Origin: Clostridia bacterium
GTDB lineage: Bacteria > Bacillota > Clostridia > Christensenellales > Borkfalkiaceae
DNA: 27,684 nucleotides
Direction: 5' to 3'
Assembly: GCA_900770185.1 (NCBI GenBank)
Contig: CAAGJM010000029.1
Span: 1 to 27,684, forward strand
Shown here one piece after another: positions 7,169 through 14,698 of the stretch. The notes under the pieces were generated by a model. That model was not told the DNA's origin. It was given only the letters and a program-made list of their open reading frames with translations, and ran no database searches. The translations under genes were made by a program, and so were the position numbers. Numbering within the stretch: position 1 is the first letter of the stretch; every line of letters starts with the position of its first letter.

Positions 7169-7690
7169 ATGGAAACCATTGAAGAAAAGGCAAAAAAGTT
7201 TAAAATTTTAAACGACCTTGCGGTTAAAGGCGAAAACGTTGCGTTCGGCTCGAACTATTTATGTGACTTTCCCTTCTACACCCTTATGCAAAAACGCGTG
7301 ACCGATTACGCCGTTTATAACAGAAGCATCGAGGGGTTGACCGTTAAAGAAGCGATAAACGTCGTTGAAGATTGTTTGAAAAACTTAAACCCCGAAAGCA
7401 TTTTAATATCTTTCGGCGAAAACGAAGTTTTAAACGACGAGTTTTACAGCGATTACAGGGCGTTAATCGCTAAAATACAAAGGTTCCACAAAAACTCTAA
7501 ACTTTGTATTCTTCAACCCCGCGGTTCGGATATAACTTGCGAGAAACGCCTTAAAAAGATAGCGAGCGAAATGAAAGTTAAATTCATACCCGTAACGGAC
7601 GAGACGGAAACCGACCGCGCCGTCTTCGGAGAAATGAGCAGTTTCTTCCGCCGCGGCAAAATCAGTTTTTTAGACGCTTTTGCCGTTTAA
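7169..7690 (+). CDS. Degenerate SGNH/GDSL-hydrolase-like protein
   Basis: 173 residues, cytoplasmic (no signal or membrane segment). The order of blocks resembles the SGNH fold: VAFGSNYLCDFP (block I region, GSN where active enzymes have GDS), YAVYNRSIEGLTVKEAINVV (block II, NRxIxGLT), and ILISFGENEV (block III, GEN where GxND is usual). A C-terminal D-x-x-H catalytic pair is not evident. It may therefore be inactive as an esterase or be a divergent family. GGAGG at 7155-7159 sets the start. It is the second gene of the LysR-divergent unit and ends before a MITE-like element and a terminator. Confidence 0.6.
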   Translation: METIEEKAKKFKILNDLAVKGENVAFGSNYLCDFPFYTLMQKRVTDYAVYNRSIEGLTVKEAINVVEDCLKNLNPESILISFGENEVLNDEFYSDYRALIAKIQRFHKNSKLCILQPRGSDITCEKRLKKIASEMKVKFIPVTDETETDRAVFGEMSSFFRRGKISFLDAFAV

Positions 7691-7752
7691 AAACAATATC
7701 GGTTAAAACCGCCGCCCGAATCGCGCTAAGTTAAGCCGCGCAATCAAGCGCC

Positions 7753-7854
7753 GTCACTTTGAGGCGTAGGCGAAGAATCTACGCGAAAGCGCGTTTGATT
7801 TTTGCCTTACCAGCGTTCGTTTCCGCGAGACGTTTCGCTGACGCTCAACACGAC
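7753..7854. mobile_element. MITE-like element with imperfect terminal inverted repeats
   Basis: The left end GTCACTTTGAGGCGTAGGCG (7753 onward, through AAGAATCT) matches, inverted, the right end GAGACGTTTCGCTGACGCTC (7827-7846, through AACACGAC). AAGCGCC occurs immediately outside both ends (7746-7752 and 7855-7861), like a target-site duplication. The ends resemble the GTCATTCTGAGCG...GAAGAATCT intergenic repeat known from many bacterial genomes. It has no coding capacity. Confidence 0.5.
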
Positions 7855-7921
7855 AAGCGCCGTCATATAGTTCGGTATACGGCAACAAATTAAGCTCATT
7901 CTATTTCATCATAACCCCCAT

Positions 7922-7959
7922 AAAAATACCCGCGGTTCATTCGAGCCGCGGGTATTTTT
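7922..7959. terminator. Bidirectional intrinsic terminator
   Basis: A 17-base stem, AAAAATACCCGCGGTTC (7922-7938) with GAGCCGCGGGTATTTTT (7943-7959), has loop ATTC and A/T tracts on both sides. It can end both the rightward SGNH-like unit and the leftward threonine operon (lysC stop at 8248). Confidence 0.9.
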
Positions 7960-7996
7960 GTTTATAGTAGTTTTTACGGTCGCTCGGCGGCTCAAC

Positions 7997-8038
7997 TACC
8001 GCAAGCGATTAACCAATTAAAATAGCCGAAAAGGTCGC
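7997..8038 (+). repeat. 42-base direct repeat, copy 1
   Basis: Begins TACCGCAAGCGATTAACC and ends AATAGCCGAAAAGGTCGC. Copy 2 is at 8175-8216 with only two mismatches (AATT versus GCTT in the middle). Nothing coding is seen in it. Confidence 0.85.
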
Positions 8039-8174
8039 TCGGCGTAGTTAAATCAAACGACCGAGGGGAGGAGAACTTTATAGCGTTTGTTTTAACGCAG
8101 TTAAAATGCTTTGCACCGTAAGGATGAAATTTTCGAGATATTTTTAACGGTTATGAGCGACGCCGTACTTTTTG

Positions 8175-8216
8175 TACCGCAAGCGATTAACCGCTTAAAA
8201 TAGCCGAAAAGGTCGC
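8175..8216 (+). repeat. 42-base direct repeat, copy 2
   Basis: Near-identical to 7997-8038 and 178 bases away, ending about 30 bases before the lysC stop codon. A shorter echo, GTCGCTCGGCG, also occurs twice (7979 and 8033), so the whole 7970-8220 stretch is repeat-derived. Confidence 0.85.
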
Positions 8217-8247
8217 CTTACGGCAAACGATAGAAAGTTCGACAACC

Positions 8248-9555
8248 CTATCTCACCAAACCGTCGTAAACGGCGCGAATGGCGTTTTCAAAGTCTGCGC
8301 TTGCAACGCCGACGATAATACTTATCTCTTTAACGCCCTGCGCAATGGTTTTAACGTTTATTCCGTTGTTACCGAAGATAGAGAACACTTTGCCCGAAAT
8401 ACCCGGTTTTAAGACCATGTTACGCCCTACGACGGCAACGAGAGCCAAATCGTTATCCACGTCAACGGATATAACGCCGTAAACCTTTTTAAGTTCCGCT
8501 AAAATATCGTAAACGGAATTATCAATGCCCTTACCGTCGACGATGACGCCGAAACTGTCGATTGAAGTGGGCACATGTTCGACGGCTACGTTAAACCGCT
8601 TGAATACGTCGAGCGTGTCGCGTATAACGTCGAGTTTAGAAACGTTCATAGACTTGACTATCGTGAACGCCTTGTAGTTTTTCCTGCCCGCTATGCCCGT
8701 TATAACGCAGTCGTTTTTCTCGGCGTCCTTGCAGATTTTGGTGCCTGCGTCTTCGGGGCGGTTGGTGTTTAAAATATAAATGGGAATGTTGAGTTCTTTT
8801 ATGGGGAAAATCGTTTCTTCGTGAAGCACGCTTGCGCCCATATAAGATAGTTCCCTTAACTCGTCGTAAGTTATTTCTTCTATCCGCCTCGGGCTATCGA
8901 CGATTTTCGGGTCGGTTACGAGTATGCCGCTTACGTCCGTCCAGTTTTCGTACTTTTCGGCGCCCACGCTCATCGCTAAAATCGAACCCGTTATATCGCT
9001 GCCGCCGCGGGAAAACAGTTTTATTTCGCCCGTCGGGTACGCGCCGTAAAACCCGGGGACGACTATCCTTTGATACTCGTTGAACTTATTAAGCACCGCT
9101 TCGGCGGTTTTTTGTTCGTTCAACTTTCCGTCGTAGCCGAAAAACACCACGTCCGCCGCGTCGACGAACTTGTACCCGAGATATTCAGCCATAATTTTAG
9201 CGCACAAATACTCTCCGCGGCTTACAAGATAATCTTCGCTGAAACCGTTTTTCATATTGAAAGCAATCGCGCCGAATTCACGCTTTACGTCAACCGAAAC
9301 GTTCAACGCCTTGGTAATTTCTTCGTACCTGCCGATAATGGTGTTCATAATATGCGTGCTGTCAACCCCGTAGCGGATATGCGCCGCCAAAAGATACAAT
9401 AAATCGGTAATTTTGTTATCCGTTTTGTTTCTTTTACCGAGCGCCGAAACAACGACTATTTTACGTTTTTCATCGCCTAAAACTATGTTTTTAACTTTTT
9501 TGAACTGGTTTTCGTCCGCAACGGACGAACCGCCGAATTTTGCTACGGTTATCAT
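8248..9555 (-). CDS. lysC: Aspartokinase with C-terminal tandem ACT domains
   Basis: 435 residues; phosphorylates L-aspartate, the first step toward threonine, methionine and lysine. The amino-acid-kinase domain starts KFGGSS (6-11) and contains SRGEYLCAKIMAEYLG and GRGSDI-type FSRGGSDITGS plus NWTDVSGILVTDP, the aspartate and ATP-binding segments. Two ACT repeats follow: DVIRDTLDVFKRFNVAVEHV and the VVGRNMVLKPGISGKVFSIF / GINVKTIAQG block, so feedback by an end product is expected. Length and domain order fit the monofunctional lysine-sensitive-type enzymes (about 400-450). It is last in the operon, its ATG sharing one base with the asd stop (TAATG). Which end product inhibits it cannot be read here, although the operon context points to threonine supply. 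Confidence 0.95.
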   Translation of the reverse strand: MITVAKFGGSSVADENQFKKVKNIVLGDEKRKIVVVSALGKRNKTDNKITDLLYLLAAHIRYGVDSTHIMNTIIGRYEEITKALNVSVDVKREFGAIAFNMKNGFSEDYLVSRGEYLCAKIMAEYLGYKFVDAADVVFFGYDGKLNEQKTAEAVLNKFNEYQRIVVPGFYGAYPTGEIKLFSRGGSDITGSILAMSVGAEKYENWTDVSGILVTDPKIVDSPRRIEEITYDELRELSYMGASVLHEETIFPIKELNIPIYILNTNRPEDAGTKICKDAEKNDCVITGIAGRKNYKAFTIVKSMNVSKLDVIRDTLDVFKRFNVAVEHVPTSIDSFGVIVDGKGIDNSVYDILAELKKVYGVISVDVDNDLALVAVVGRNMVLKPGISGKVFSIFGNNGINVKTIAQGVKEISIIVGVASADFENAIRAVYDGLVR

Positions 9556-10550
9556 TATATTTTGTTTTCCTCGATAAGTTTTTCCGCTATCTGAACGGCG
9601 TTAGCCGCCGCGCCTTTACGGATATTGTCGCTTACGGCGTAGAAAAGTATGCCGTTTTCGCAAGATAAATCTCTGCGGATGCGCCCGACGTAAACCGCGT
9701 CGTTATCGTTTGCGACGGTTGACACGGGGTAGATATTATTTTTAACGTCGTCTAAAACCACAACGCCCGCTTGGGAAGCGAAGGCTTTGCGGACTTCGTC
9801 AAGGGTAAACGGCTTATTAAGTTCCGCCATAACCGACACGGCGTGAGCGTTTAAAACGGGCACGCGCACGCAAGTTGCCGAAACGGGAAGGTTCGGAAGG
9901 TGCAGAATTTTGCGCGTTTCGTTCACCATTTTAATTTCTTCTTTTGTGTAACCGTTATCGGTGAAAACGTCGATATGCGGAATACACGTTTTAGATATGT
10001 CGTAGGGATAAAACTGCGGCTTTTCGCCTTTTAGGGTGCGGATTAAATCGTCCTTACCCTTTTGCCCGCTGCCCGAAACCGCCTGATAGGTTGAGTATAC
10101 CACCCGCTTTAACCCGAAAACGTCGTTAAGCGGTTTAAGGGGCAAAACCGACTGAATGGTGCTGCAATTCGGGTTTGCAACTATTTTGCGCGCCCCGTCG
10201 AAGTCGCCGATGTTTATTTCGGGCACGATAAGCGCGCACTCTTTAACCATGCGCCAGCAACTGCTGTTGTCGATGACGACCGCGCCGCTCTTTTCCGCTT
10301 CGGGCGCCCACTCTTCGCTCACCTTGCCCCCCGCCGAGAAAAGCGCGATTTCAACCCCGTCGAAACACCCCTTTTTAAGGGCTTCGACGACGTATTTTTT
10401 ACCGTTCCATTCTATTACTTTGCCCGCGCTTTTTTCGCTTGCAAACAGCCTTAAATTCTTTACGGGGAAGTTATATTCTTTTAAAACTTTCAAAAAGGTC
10501 GAGCCGACAAGCCCCGTCGCTCCGACGACCGCCACGTTATATTCTCTCAT
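9555..10550 (-). CDS. asd: Aspartate-semialdehyde dehydrogenase
   Basis: 331 residues, NADPH-dependent; reduces L-aspartyl-4-phosphate to aspartate semialdehyde. The Rossmann start VAVVGATGLVGSTFLKVL is at 6-23. The catalytic Cys is C129 in ANPNCSTIQ. QAVSGSGQKG and the distal PVLNAHAVSV block match the dimerisation/catalytic domain of the Gram-positive type. Length is normal (330-370). AGGAG seven bases before the ATG and a nine-base gap from hom indicate a tight operon. Confidence 0.96.
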   Translation of the reverse strand: MREYNVAVVGATGLVGSTFLKVLKEYNFPVKNLRLFASEKSAGKVIEWNGKKYVVEALKKGCFDGVEIALFSAGGKVSEEWAPEAEKSGAVVIDNSSCWRMVKECALIVPEINIGDFDGARKIVANPNCSTIQSVLPLKPLNDVFGLKRVVYSTYQAVSGSGQKGKDDLIRTLKGEKPQFYPYDISKTCIPHIDVFTDNGYTKEEIKMVNETRKILHLPNLPVSATCVRVPVLNAHAVSVMAELNKPFTLDEVRKAFASQAGVVVLDDVKNNIYPVSTVANDNDAVYVGRIRRDLSCENGILFYAVSDNIRKGAAANAVQIAEKLIEENKI

Positions 10551-10559
10551 AATAAACTC

Positions 10560-11633
10560 CTATATTTTAAACACGCGCGCCGAAAAAGCGTAATCGCTTC
10601 TCTCAGGCGCGGCTACTATTTTACTTTCTTTACCGTCGAAAACGTAATACTCGTCCGCTAAAAAGTTATCGACGGCGTACTCTTTATCGGCATTATAGTA
10701 ATATTTTTCGCTGCCCGATTTTATTCTGAGTACGTCCGACACCATTGCCGCCGCCGTCGGATACCTGCCCGCGCCCTTGCCGTAAAAGCCGAGCGTGCCG
10801 CTTAAATCGCAGTCGATATAAACGGCGTTATACTCGTAATTTATCGCGGATAGCGGCGACGATTTTTGAACGAGCACCGGCTCGACCGACATTTTTACTT
10901 TATCGCCGTCTACTTTACTTTCCGCAACGAATTTTATAGCGTAACCCTTTTTGTCGGCGTCCGCTAAAACTTTTTCGGTTACGCCCGATATTCCGTAGTG
11001 ATAAACGTCGTCCACGTTTATCTTCGCGCCGTAGGCAATGCTCGATAAAATGCGGATTTTCCTCGTCATATCGAGCCCTTCCAAATCGGCGGTGGCGTCG
11101 TATTCGGCAAAGCCTAAATCTTTCGCCGTCTGAAGAGCCGCGTCGAAACTCATGCTTTCTTTTTGCATTTTGGTCAGAATAAAGTTCGTGGTGCCGTTTA
11201 TTATGCCGTAAATTCTGCTTACTTTATTGACCTTAATTTCGTCTATAAGCGAGCATATAAGGGGTATCCCGCCGCCGACCGACGCTTCCGCCATAAAATA
11301 TACGCCGTGTAATTTAGCTAAATCGTAAAACTCTTCCATGTGCGCGGCTACCACTTCTTTGTTGGAAGTAACCACGCTTTTGCCGTTTTTAAGGGCTTTA
11401 ACTATACAGTCGTAAGGAAATTTATCGCCGCCGAGCGCTTCTATAACGACGTCAACGTCGCTACACAAACAAACTTCGTCCGCGCTTTCGGCGTATCTTT
11501 CGCCCAAAAGCTCTTTTTTAGAGGGCATATCGAAAACTTTAACGACTTTAACGCCCTTATCGTTTAACTTGTTGTCTATAATATCGAGCACGCCGCCGCC
11601 TATCGTGCCCGCGCCGAGTATACCTATATTCAT
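10560..11633 (-). CDS. hom: Homoserine dehydrogenase, short form without ACT domain
   Basis: 357 residues; reduces aspartate semialdehyde to homoserine with NAD(P)H. The nucleotide-binding start is GILGAGTIGGGVLD (4-17). SNKEVVA (90-96) holds the conserved Lys. GIINGTTN (143-150) and GFAEYDATADLEGLDMTRK form the homoserine/catalytic region. Firmicute enzymes usually have about 430 residues with a C-terminal ACT domain; this one ends after the catalytic domain. The adjacent upstream gene encodes a free-standing HTH-ACT protein that may supply sensing. GGAG precedes the ATG at 11633. Confidence 0.95.
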   Translation of the reverse strand: MNIGILGAGTIGGGVLDIIDNKLNDKGVKVVKVFDMPSKKELLGERYAESADEVCLCSDVDVVIEALGGDKFPYDCIVKALKNGKSVVTSNKEVVAAHMEEFYDLAKLHGVYFMAEASVGGGIPLICSLIDEIKVNKVSRIYGIINGTTNFILTKMQKESMSFDAALQTAKDLGFAEYDATADLEGLDMTRKIRILSSIAYGAKINVDDVYHYGISGVTEKVLADADKKGYAIKFVAESKVDGDKVKMSVEPVLVQKSSPLSAINYEYNAVYIDCDLSGTLGFYGKGAGRYPTAAAMVSDVLRIKSGSEKYYYNADKEYAVDNFLADEYYVFDGKESKIVAAPERSDYAFSARVFKI

Positions 11634-11642
11634 ATTTCTCCT

Positions 11643-12083
11643 TTATTCGAGCGCAACTAAGTTTGCGTCCAAAACTTCGTGTAATTTTTTAAGTTTGCTT
11701 ATTAAATCGTAGACGGAAACGGTCAAATCTTTCGCGTCTATCGTAACCGTAACGTACGCTAAGCCGTGTATCGGCATATCCTGGTTTATCGTTAAAACGT
11801 TGCCCTGACATTCGGCAATAGCGTTTAAAATGTTGGATAAAACGCCCTTTTCGTGCCCCACCTTAAAAGATATTATCGCCTTTCTGCCGTAGTCTGCGGT
11901 TAAAGCAAAAACTTTATCTTTATACTTATAAAAAGTCGAGCGTGAAATGTCGAGCTCCTTGCACGCTTCGCTTACGCTTTTGTTCTCGACGTTTATAAGC
12001 CGCACCGCTTCGACGACCTGTTCGTAGCACGGGGGCAAAACGTCTTTATGAATGATTAAAAATTCGCTTTCCATTTTACTCAT
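11643..12083 (-). CDS. HTH-ACT domain protein (UPF0735/PheB-like)
   Basis: 146 residues. The N-terminal third has an HTH-like segment, SVSEACKELDISRSTFYKYK (about 37-56). The C-terminal half is an ACT domain (KAIISFKVGHEKGVLSNILN ... HGLAYVTVTIDAKDLTVSVY), a fold that binds amino acids. The family (UPF0735, PheB of Bacillus) commonly sits by homoserine dehydrogenase or prephenate dehydratase genes, with no settled biochemical role. Here it lies between thrCB and hom. Because hom lacks its own ACT tail, this protein is a candidate regulatory subunit, or a DNA-binding threonine sensor for the dyads before the operon. Both ideas are inference. AAAGG lies upstream of the ATG at 12083; a second ATG at 12074 is possible. 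Confidence 0.85.
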   Translation of the reverse strand: MSKMESEFLIIHKDVLPPCYEQVVEAVRLINVENKSVSEACKELDISRSTFYKYKDKVFALTADYGRKAIISFKVGHEKGVLSNILNAIAECQGNVLTINQDMPIHGLAYVTVTIDAKDLTVSVYDLISKLKKLHEVLDANLVALE

Positions 12084-12116
12084 TTTAAAACCTTTACTTT
12101 GCTTTAATAAACCTTT

Positions 12117-14396
12117 TTAATAAACCTTTGCGCCGAAATTATCGACGGCAAGCGGTTTTGCCGCAAATTGAGAGCTTAACGGGGCGTTTGCGTAAGTTTT
12201 GCCTATCGCAAGTATTGTCGGCCCCGCGCCGCTTATAGTGACGGCGTAGCCCTGTTTTTGAAGCTCCGCTTTGAGCTGTTCGCCGCCGCGGATAAGGGGG
12301 TAACGATAACTTTCGTGCAGTTTGTCTTCCACCGCGCCTTTTATAAGTTCAAGGTTGCCCGTTTCGAAAGCCTTGCCTAAAACCGCCGCGCGGGAGAGAT
12401 TATAAACCGCCGCCTTAAAGTCGACCGATTTCGGCAAAACTTCGCGCGCTTTTCTCGTCGAAAGCTCGAACGGCGGGATAAACGCCGTAAATTTAACGCT
12501 GTCGTCTACGCGATATTTGGCGTACATAATCTCGCCGCTTTCCGCAACGAACGACAGAACCATTCCGCCTAAATAGCACGGCGCGACGTTATCGGGGTGA
12601 CCTTCTAAAATAGTCATAACCTTTAAAAGCTCCGCGGGTTTATACACGTTTTTAAGCATATTGTTCGCGCCCAAAACCCCCGCCACTATACAGGTCGCGC
12701 TGCTACCGAGCCCGCGCGAGGACGGCGCTTCGTTTTCAAGCATCGTTATTTTTACGGGTATATAATCCCTGCCCGTTTGCTCGAAAAGCTTTTTATAAGA
12801 TATAAGAACCAGATTTTTGGTTATATCGCCGCCGTTAAAACCGACAAGTTCGTCTTTTTCGGCCTTTTCGAATTTAAAAACGTTGTAAGCGGTGAGCGCG
12901 ACCCCCGCAGAATCGAACGCCGAGCCTAAATTCGCCGTCGTCACCGGGACTTTAACGGTAAAACTCATCTTTTTATACTCGACGATATCTTTAATTTCTT
13001 CTTTAGTTTTAACAACGGTGGGTTTGTCGCTGTCGAGCAGTTTTTTAATGCCGTACGGCACCCCGCCCGCAACCATCGTGCCCATTCGCTTTATAATTTC
13101 GACCTCGCCGCCCGCAACGCTCATATTCAACGCTTTAGCAACCGTGTAAGGGAACTTAAACGGGCTTGCCGTGCTTATGATAATTGCCTTTTCGCCGTTT
13201 ATAGGGGACTTATCGTAGCAGTCGTACGCAACCGCCGTGTGCGGGTCGATAAGATAGTTAATCGAACTATACGCGCGGTTTATCGCTTTCAGCGTTTCTT
13301 CCTCCGTCGAATACGCGGCGTAAAATTCGGATAGGTTTTTCCGCTCGCCGTCGGTAAGTTTATACTTGCCGTTCGTTTTAAGGTCGCGCATAAGTTCGTT
13401 CACCCTGTTTGCGCTACCCGTCGCGTAGTATAAAAGCCTCTCTAAGTTAGAGGATATCAAAATATCCATTGCGGGAGAGTTGGATTTATAAAATTCGCGG
13501 TTTTTATCGTAAACGCCCGTCTTGAAAAAGTCTGTAAGCACGTTGTTGACGTTTGAAGCGCAAACGAATTTATTAAGCGGCACGCCGATTTTTTTCGCTA
13601 AATATCCCGCAAAAATATCGCCGAAATTCCCCGTCGGAACGACTGCGTTGATTTGTTCGCCAAGAGCGATAACCCCCGCGTTGACGGCGGATATATAAGC
13701 GTAAACGTAGTAAATAACCTGCGGCACGAGCCTGCCGATATTTATACTGTTAGCGGAAGACAAAATCACGTCTTTAACGTCGTAACCGGAAAATATTTGT
13801 TTTACGAAGGTCTGGCAATCGTCAAAGTTACCGTCAACCGCGAAGGCTCGGGTGCGGGCGTCGGTATAATACAGCATCTGCTTTTCCTGAATTTCGGAAA
13901 CGCCGCCGTGCGGATATAAAACGACGGTATCGAACTCGCCCGACTTTTTAAAACTCGATAAAGCCGCGCCGCCCGTGTCGCCGCTCGTCGCAACGAGTAT
14001 CAGCGACCTCCTGTTTTCGCCGTTCTTTTTCTTCGCTATTTGCATAAGATAGGGGAGCATCGTAAGCGCCATATCTTTGAACGCAAGGGTCGGCCCCAGA
14101 AACAGCTCTAAAAAACTTAAATTGCCAAACGTTTTAAAACCGACCGCGCCCGACGGAAAGTTGACCTTGTCGTAAGCGGAATTTACGGCGTATTTTATCT
14201 CGTCGTCGGTAAAATCGTCCAAAAACAGTTTTAAAACGTCGAAAGCGACTTCGTTATAACTCTTTTTAAGATACTTTTCGTCTATTTTTATTTTGCCTAA
14301 ACTTTCGGGCAAAAAAAGCCCGCCCTTACTACTAAGCCCTTTTAAAATCGCTTTGCTTGCCGTCAGTTTTTCGTCGCCGCGCGTCGATATATACAT
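12117..14396 (-). CDS. Threonine synthase-homoserine kinase fusion protein
   Basis: One uninterrupted 759-residue frame carries the last two steps of threonine synthesis in reverse order. Residues 1-470 are PLP-dependent threonine synthase: PLP lysine K107 in GPTLAFKDMAL, phosphate-binding VATSGDTGGAA, PTGNFGDIFAGY. From M477 (base 12968) it is a GHMP-family homoserine kinase: KVPVTTANLGSAFDSAG, ATP loop PSSRGLGSSA (558-567), EGHPDNVAP, and GAGPTILA near the end. Each half is about full length for its family (roughly 470 and 283 residues). The kinase makes O-phosphohomoserine, the substrate of the synthase, so the fusion joins consecutive enzymes. The ATG at 14396 has GGAG nearby. It is first in the operon thrCB-ACT-hom-asd-lysC. 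Most bacteria keep thrB and thrC separate. Confidence 0.95.
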   Translation of the reverse strand: MYISTRGDEKLTASKAILKGLSSKGGLFLPESLGKIKIDEKYLKKSYNEVAFDVLKLFLDDFTDDEIKYAVNSAYDKVNFPSGAVGFKTFGNLSFLELFLGPTLAFKDMALTMLPYLMQIAKKKNGENRRSLILVATSGDTGGAALSSFKKSGEFDTVVLYPHGGVSEIQEKQMLYYTDARTRAFAVDGNFDDCQTFVKQIFSGYDVKDVILSSANSINIGRLVPQVIYYVYAYISAVNAGVIALGEQINAVVPTGNFGDIFAGYLAKKIGVPLNKFVCASNVNNVLTDFFKTGVYDKNREFYKSNSPAMDILISSNLERLLYYATGSANRVNELMRDLKTNGKYKLTDGERKNLSEFYAAYSTEEETLKAINRAYSSINYLIDPHTAVAYDCYDKSPINGEKAIIISTASPFKFPYTVAKALNMSVAGGEVEIIKRMGTMVAGGVPYGIKKLLDSDKPTVVKTKEEIKDIVEYKKMSFTVKVPVTTANLGSAFDSAGVALTAYNVFKFEKAEKDELVGFNGGDITKNLVLISYKKLFEQTGRDYIPVKITMLENEAPSSRGLGSSATCIVAGVLGANNMLKNVYKPAELLKVMTILEGHPDNVAPCYLGGMVLSFVAESGEIMYAKYRVDDSVKFTAFIPPFELSTRKAREVLPKSVDFKAAVYNLSRAAVLGKAFETGNLELIKGAVEDKLHESYRYPLIRGGEQLKAELQKQGYAVTISGAGPTILAIGKTYANAPLSSQFAAKPLAVDNFGAKVY

Positions 14397-14413
14397 CTCG
14401 TTTCTCCGTTAAT

Positions 14414-14435
14414 CGGGGAAAATATCGTTTCCCCG
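14414..14435 (-). promoter_or_regulatory. 5' stem-loop in the threonine operon leader
   Basis: CGGGGAAA (14414-14421) pairs with TTTCCCCG (14428-14435). It lies at the predicted 5' end of the message and just before the ribosome binding site. There is no T-box, leader peptide or U-run, so a transcript stabiliser is likelier than an attenuator. Confidence 0.5.
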
Positions 14436-14446
14436 TCGTTGTAAAC

Positions 14447-14475
14447 ATAATAATACATATTAAGATTAAACACAA
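14447..14475 (-). promoter_or_regulatory. Promoter of the threonine operon
   Basis: On the minus strand TTGTGT (14470-14475), 17 bases, TATTAT (14447-14452). The -35 overlaps a dyad CACAA-CTGT-TTGTG (14471-14484), so binding there would directly affect polymerase. Confidence 0.65.
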
Positions 14476-14500
14476 CTGTTTGTGAGTGAAAAACAAATGA

Positions 14501-14533
14501 TTTTTTGTGCGCGCACAAAAAACAACTTGTTGT
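14501..14533. promoter_or_regulatory. Perfect palindrome and adjacent dyad upstream of the threonine operon
   Basis: 14501-14522 is a perfect 22-base palindrome: six T, GTGCGCGCAC, six A. It is followed by ACAAC-TT-GTTGT (14522-14533). With CACAA-CTGT-TTGTG at 14471-14484, three dyads of the TTGTG/CACAA type lie within about 65 bases upstream of or over the promoter. Confidence 0.6.
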
Positions 14534-14660
14534 CCGTGGCGAGCAAACCGATTTTAACGCAAATATCTCATTTAGCTTGAATCCTTTCTAACTACGCAAC
14601 GTTTTAAGCCGCTGCCGCCCGTAACCGACTAAACGGCGGCACAATTAAATCGACGCACGC
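14534..14660. other. Gene-free spacer upstream of the threonine promoter
   Basis: Only a GCCGCC...GGCGGC potential hairpin near 14613-14640 is visible. I see no gene or RNA family here. Confidence 0.4.
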
Positions 14661-14691
14661 AAAAACGGCTAAGCTAAAAGCAAAGCCGTTT
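14661..14691 (-). terminator. Terminator of the ABC exporter operon
   Basis: AAACGGCT (14663-14670) pairs with AGCCGTTT (14684-14691). On the minus strand the stem is followed by five T. It starts eight bases after the exporter stop codon. Confidence 0.8.
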
Positions 14692-14698
14692 GTTAAGT

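Larger units (their letters stand above)
7691..8247. other. Gene-free stretch between convergent units
   Basis: It contains the MITE-like element, the bidirectional terminator and the two 42-base repeats. No reading frame with a ribosome binding site is seen. Confidence 0.7.

Noticed and set aside
7691..8247. CRISPR array
   Set aside because: Only two copies of a 42-base repeat, with unequal and long spacing and no cas genes.
14397..14533. T-box or leader-peptide attenuator before the threonine operon
   Set aside because: No T-box motif, no Thr/Ile-rich short frame and no terminator are seen; only dyads and a small stem-loop.
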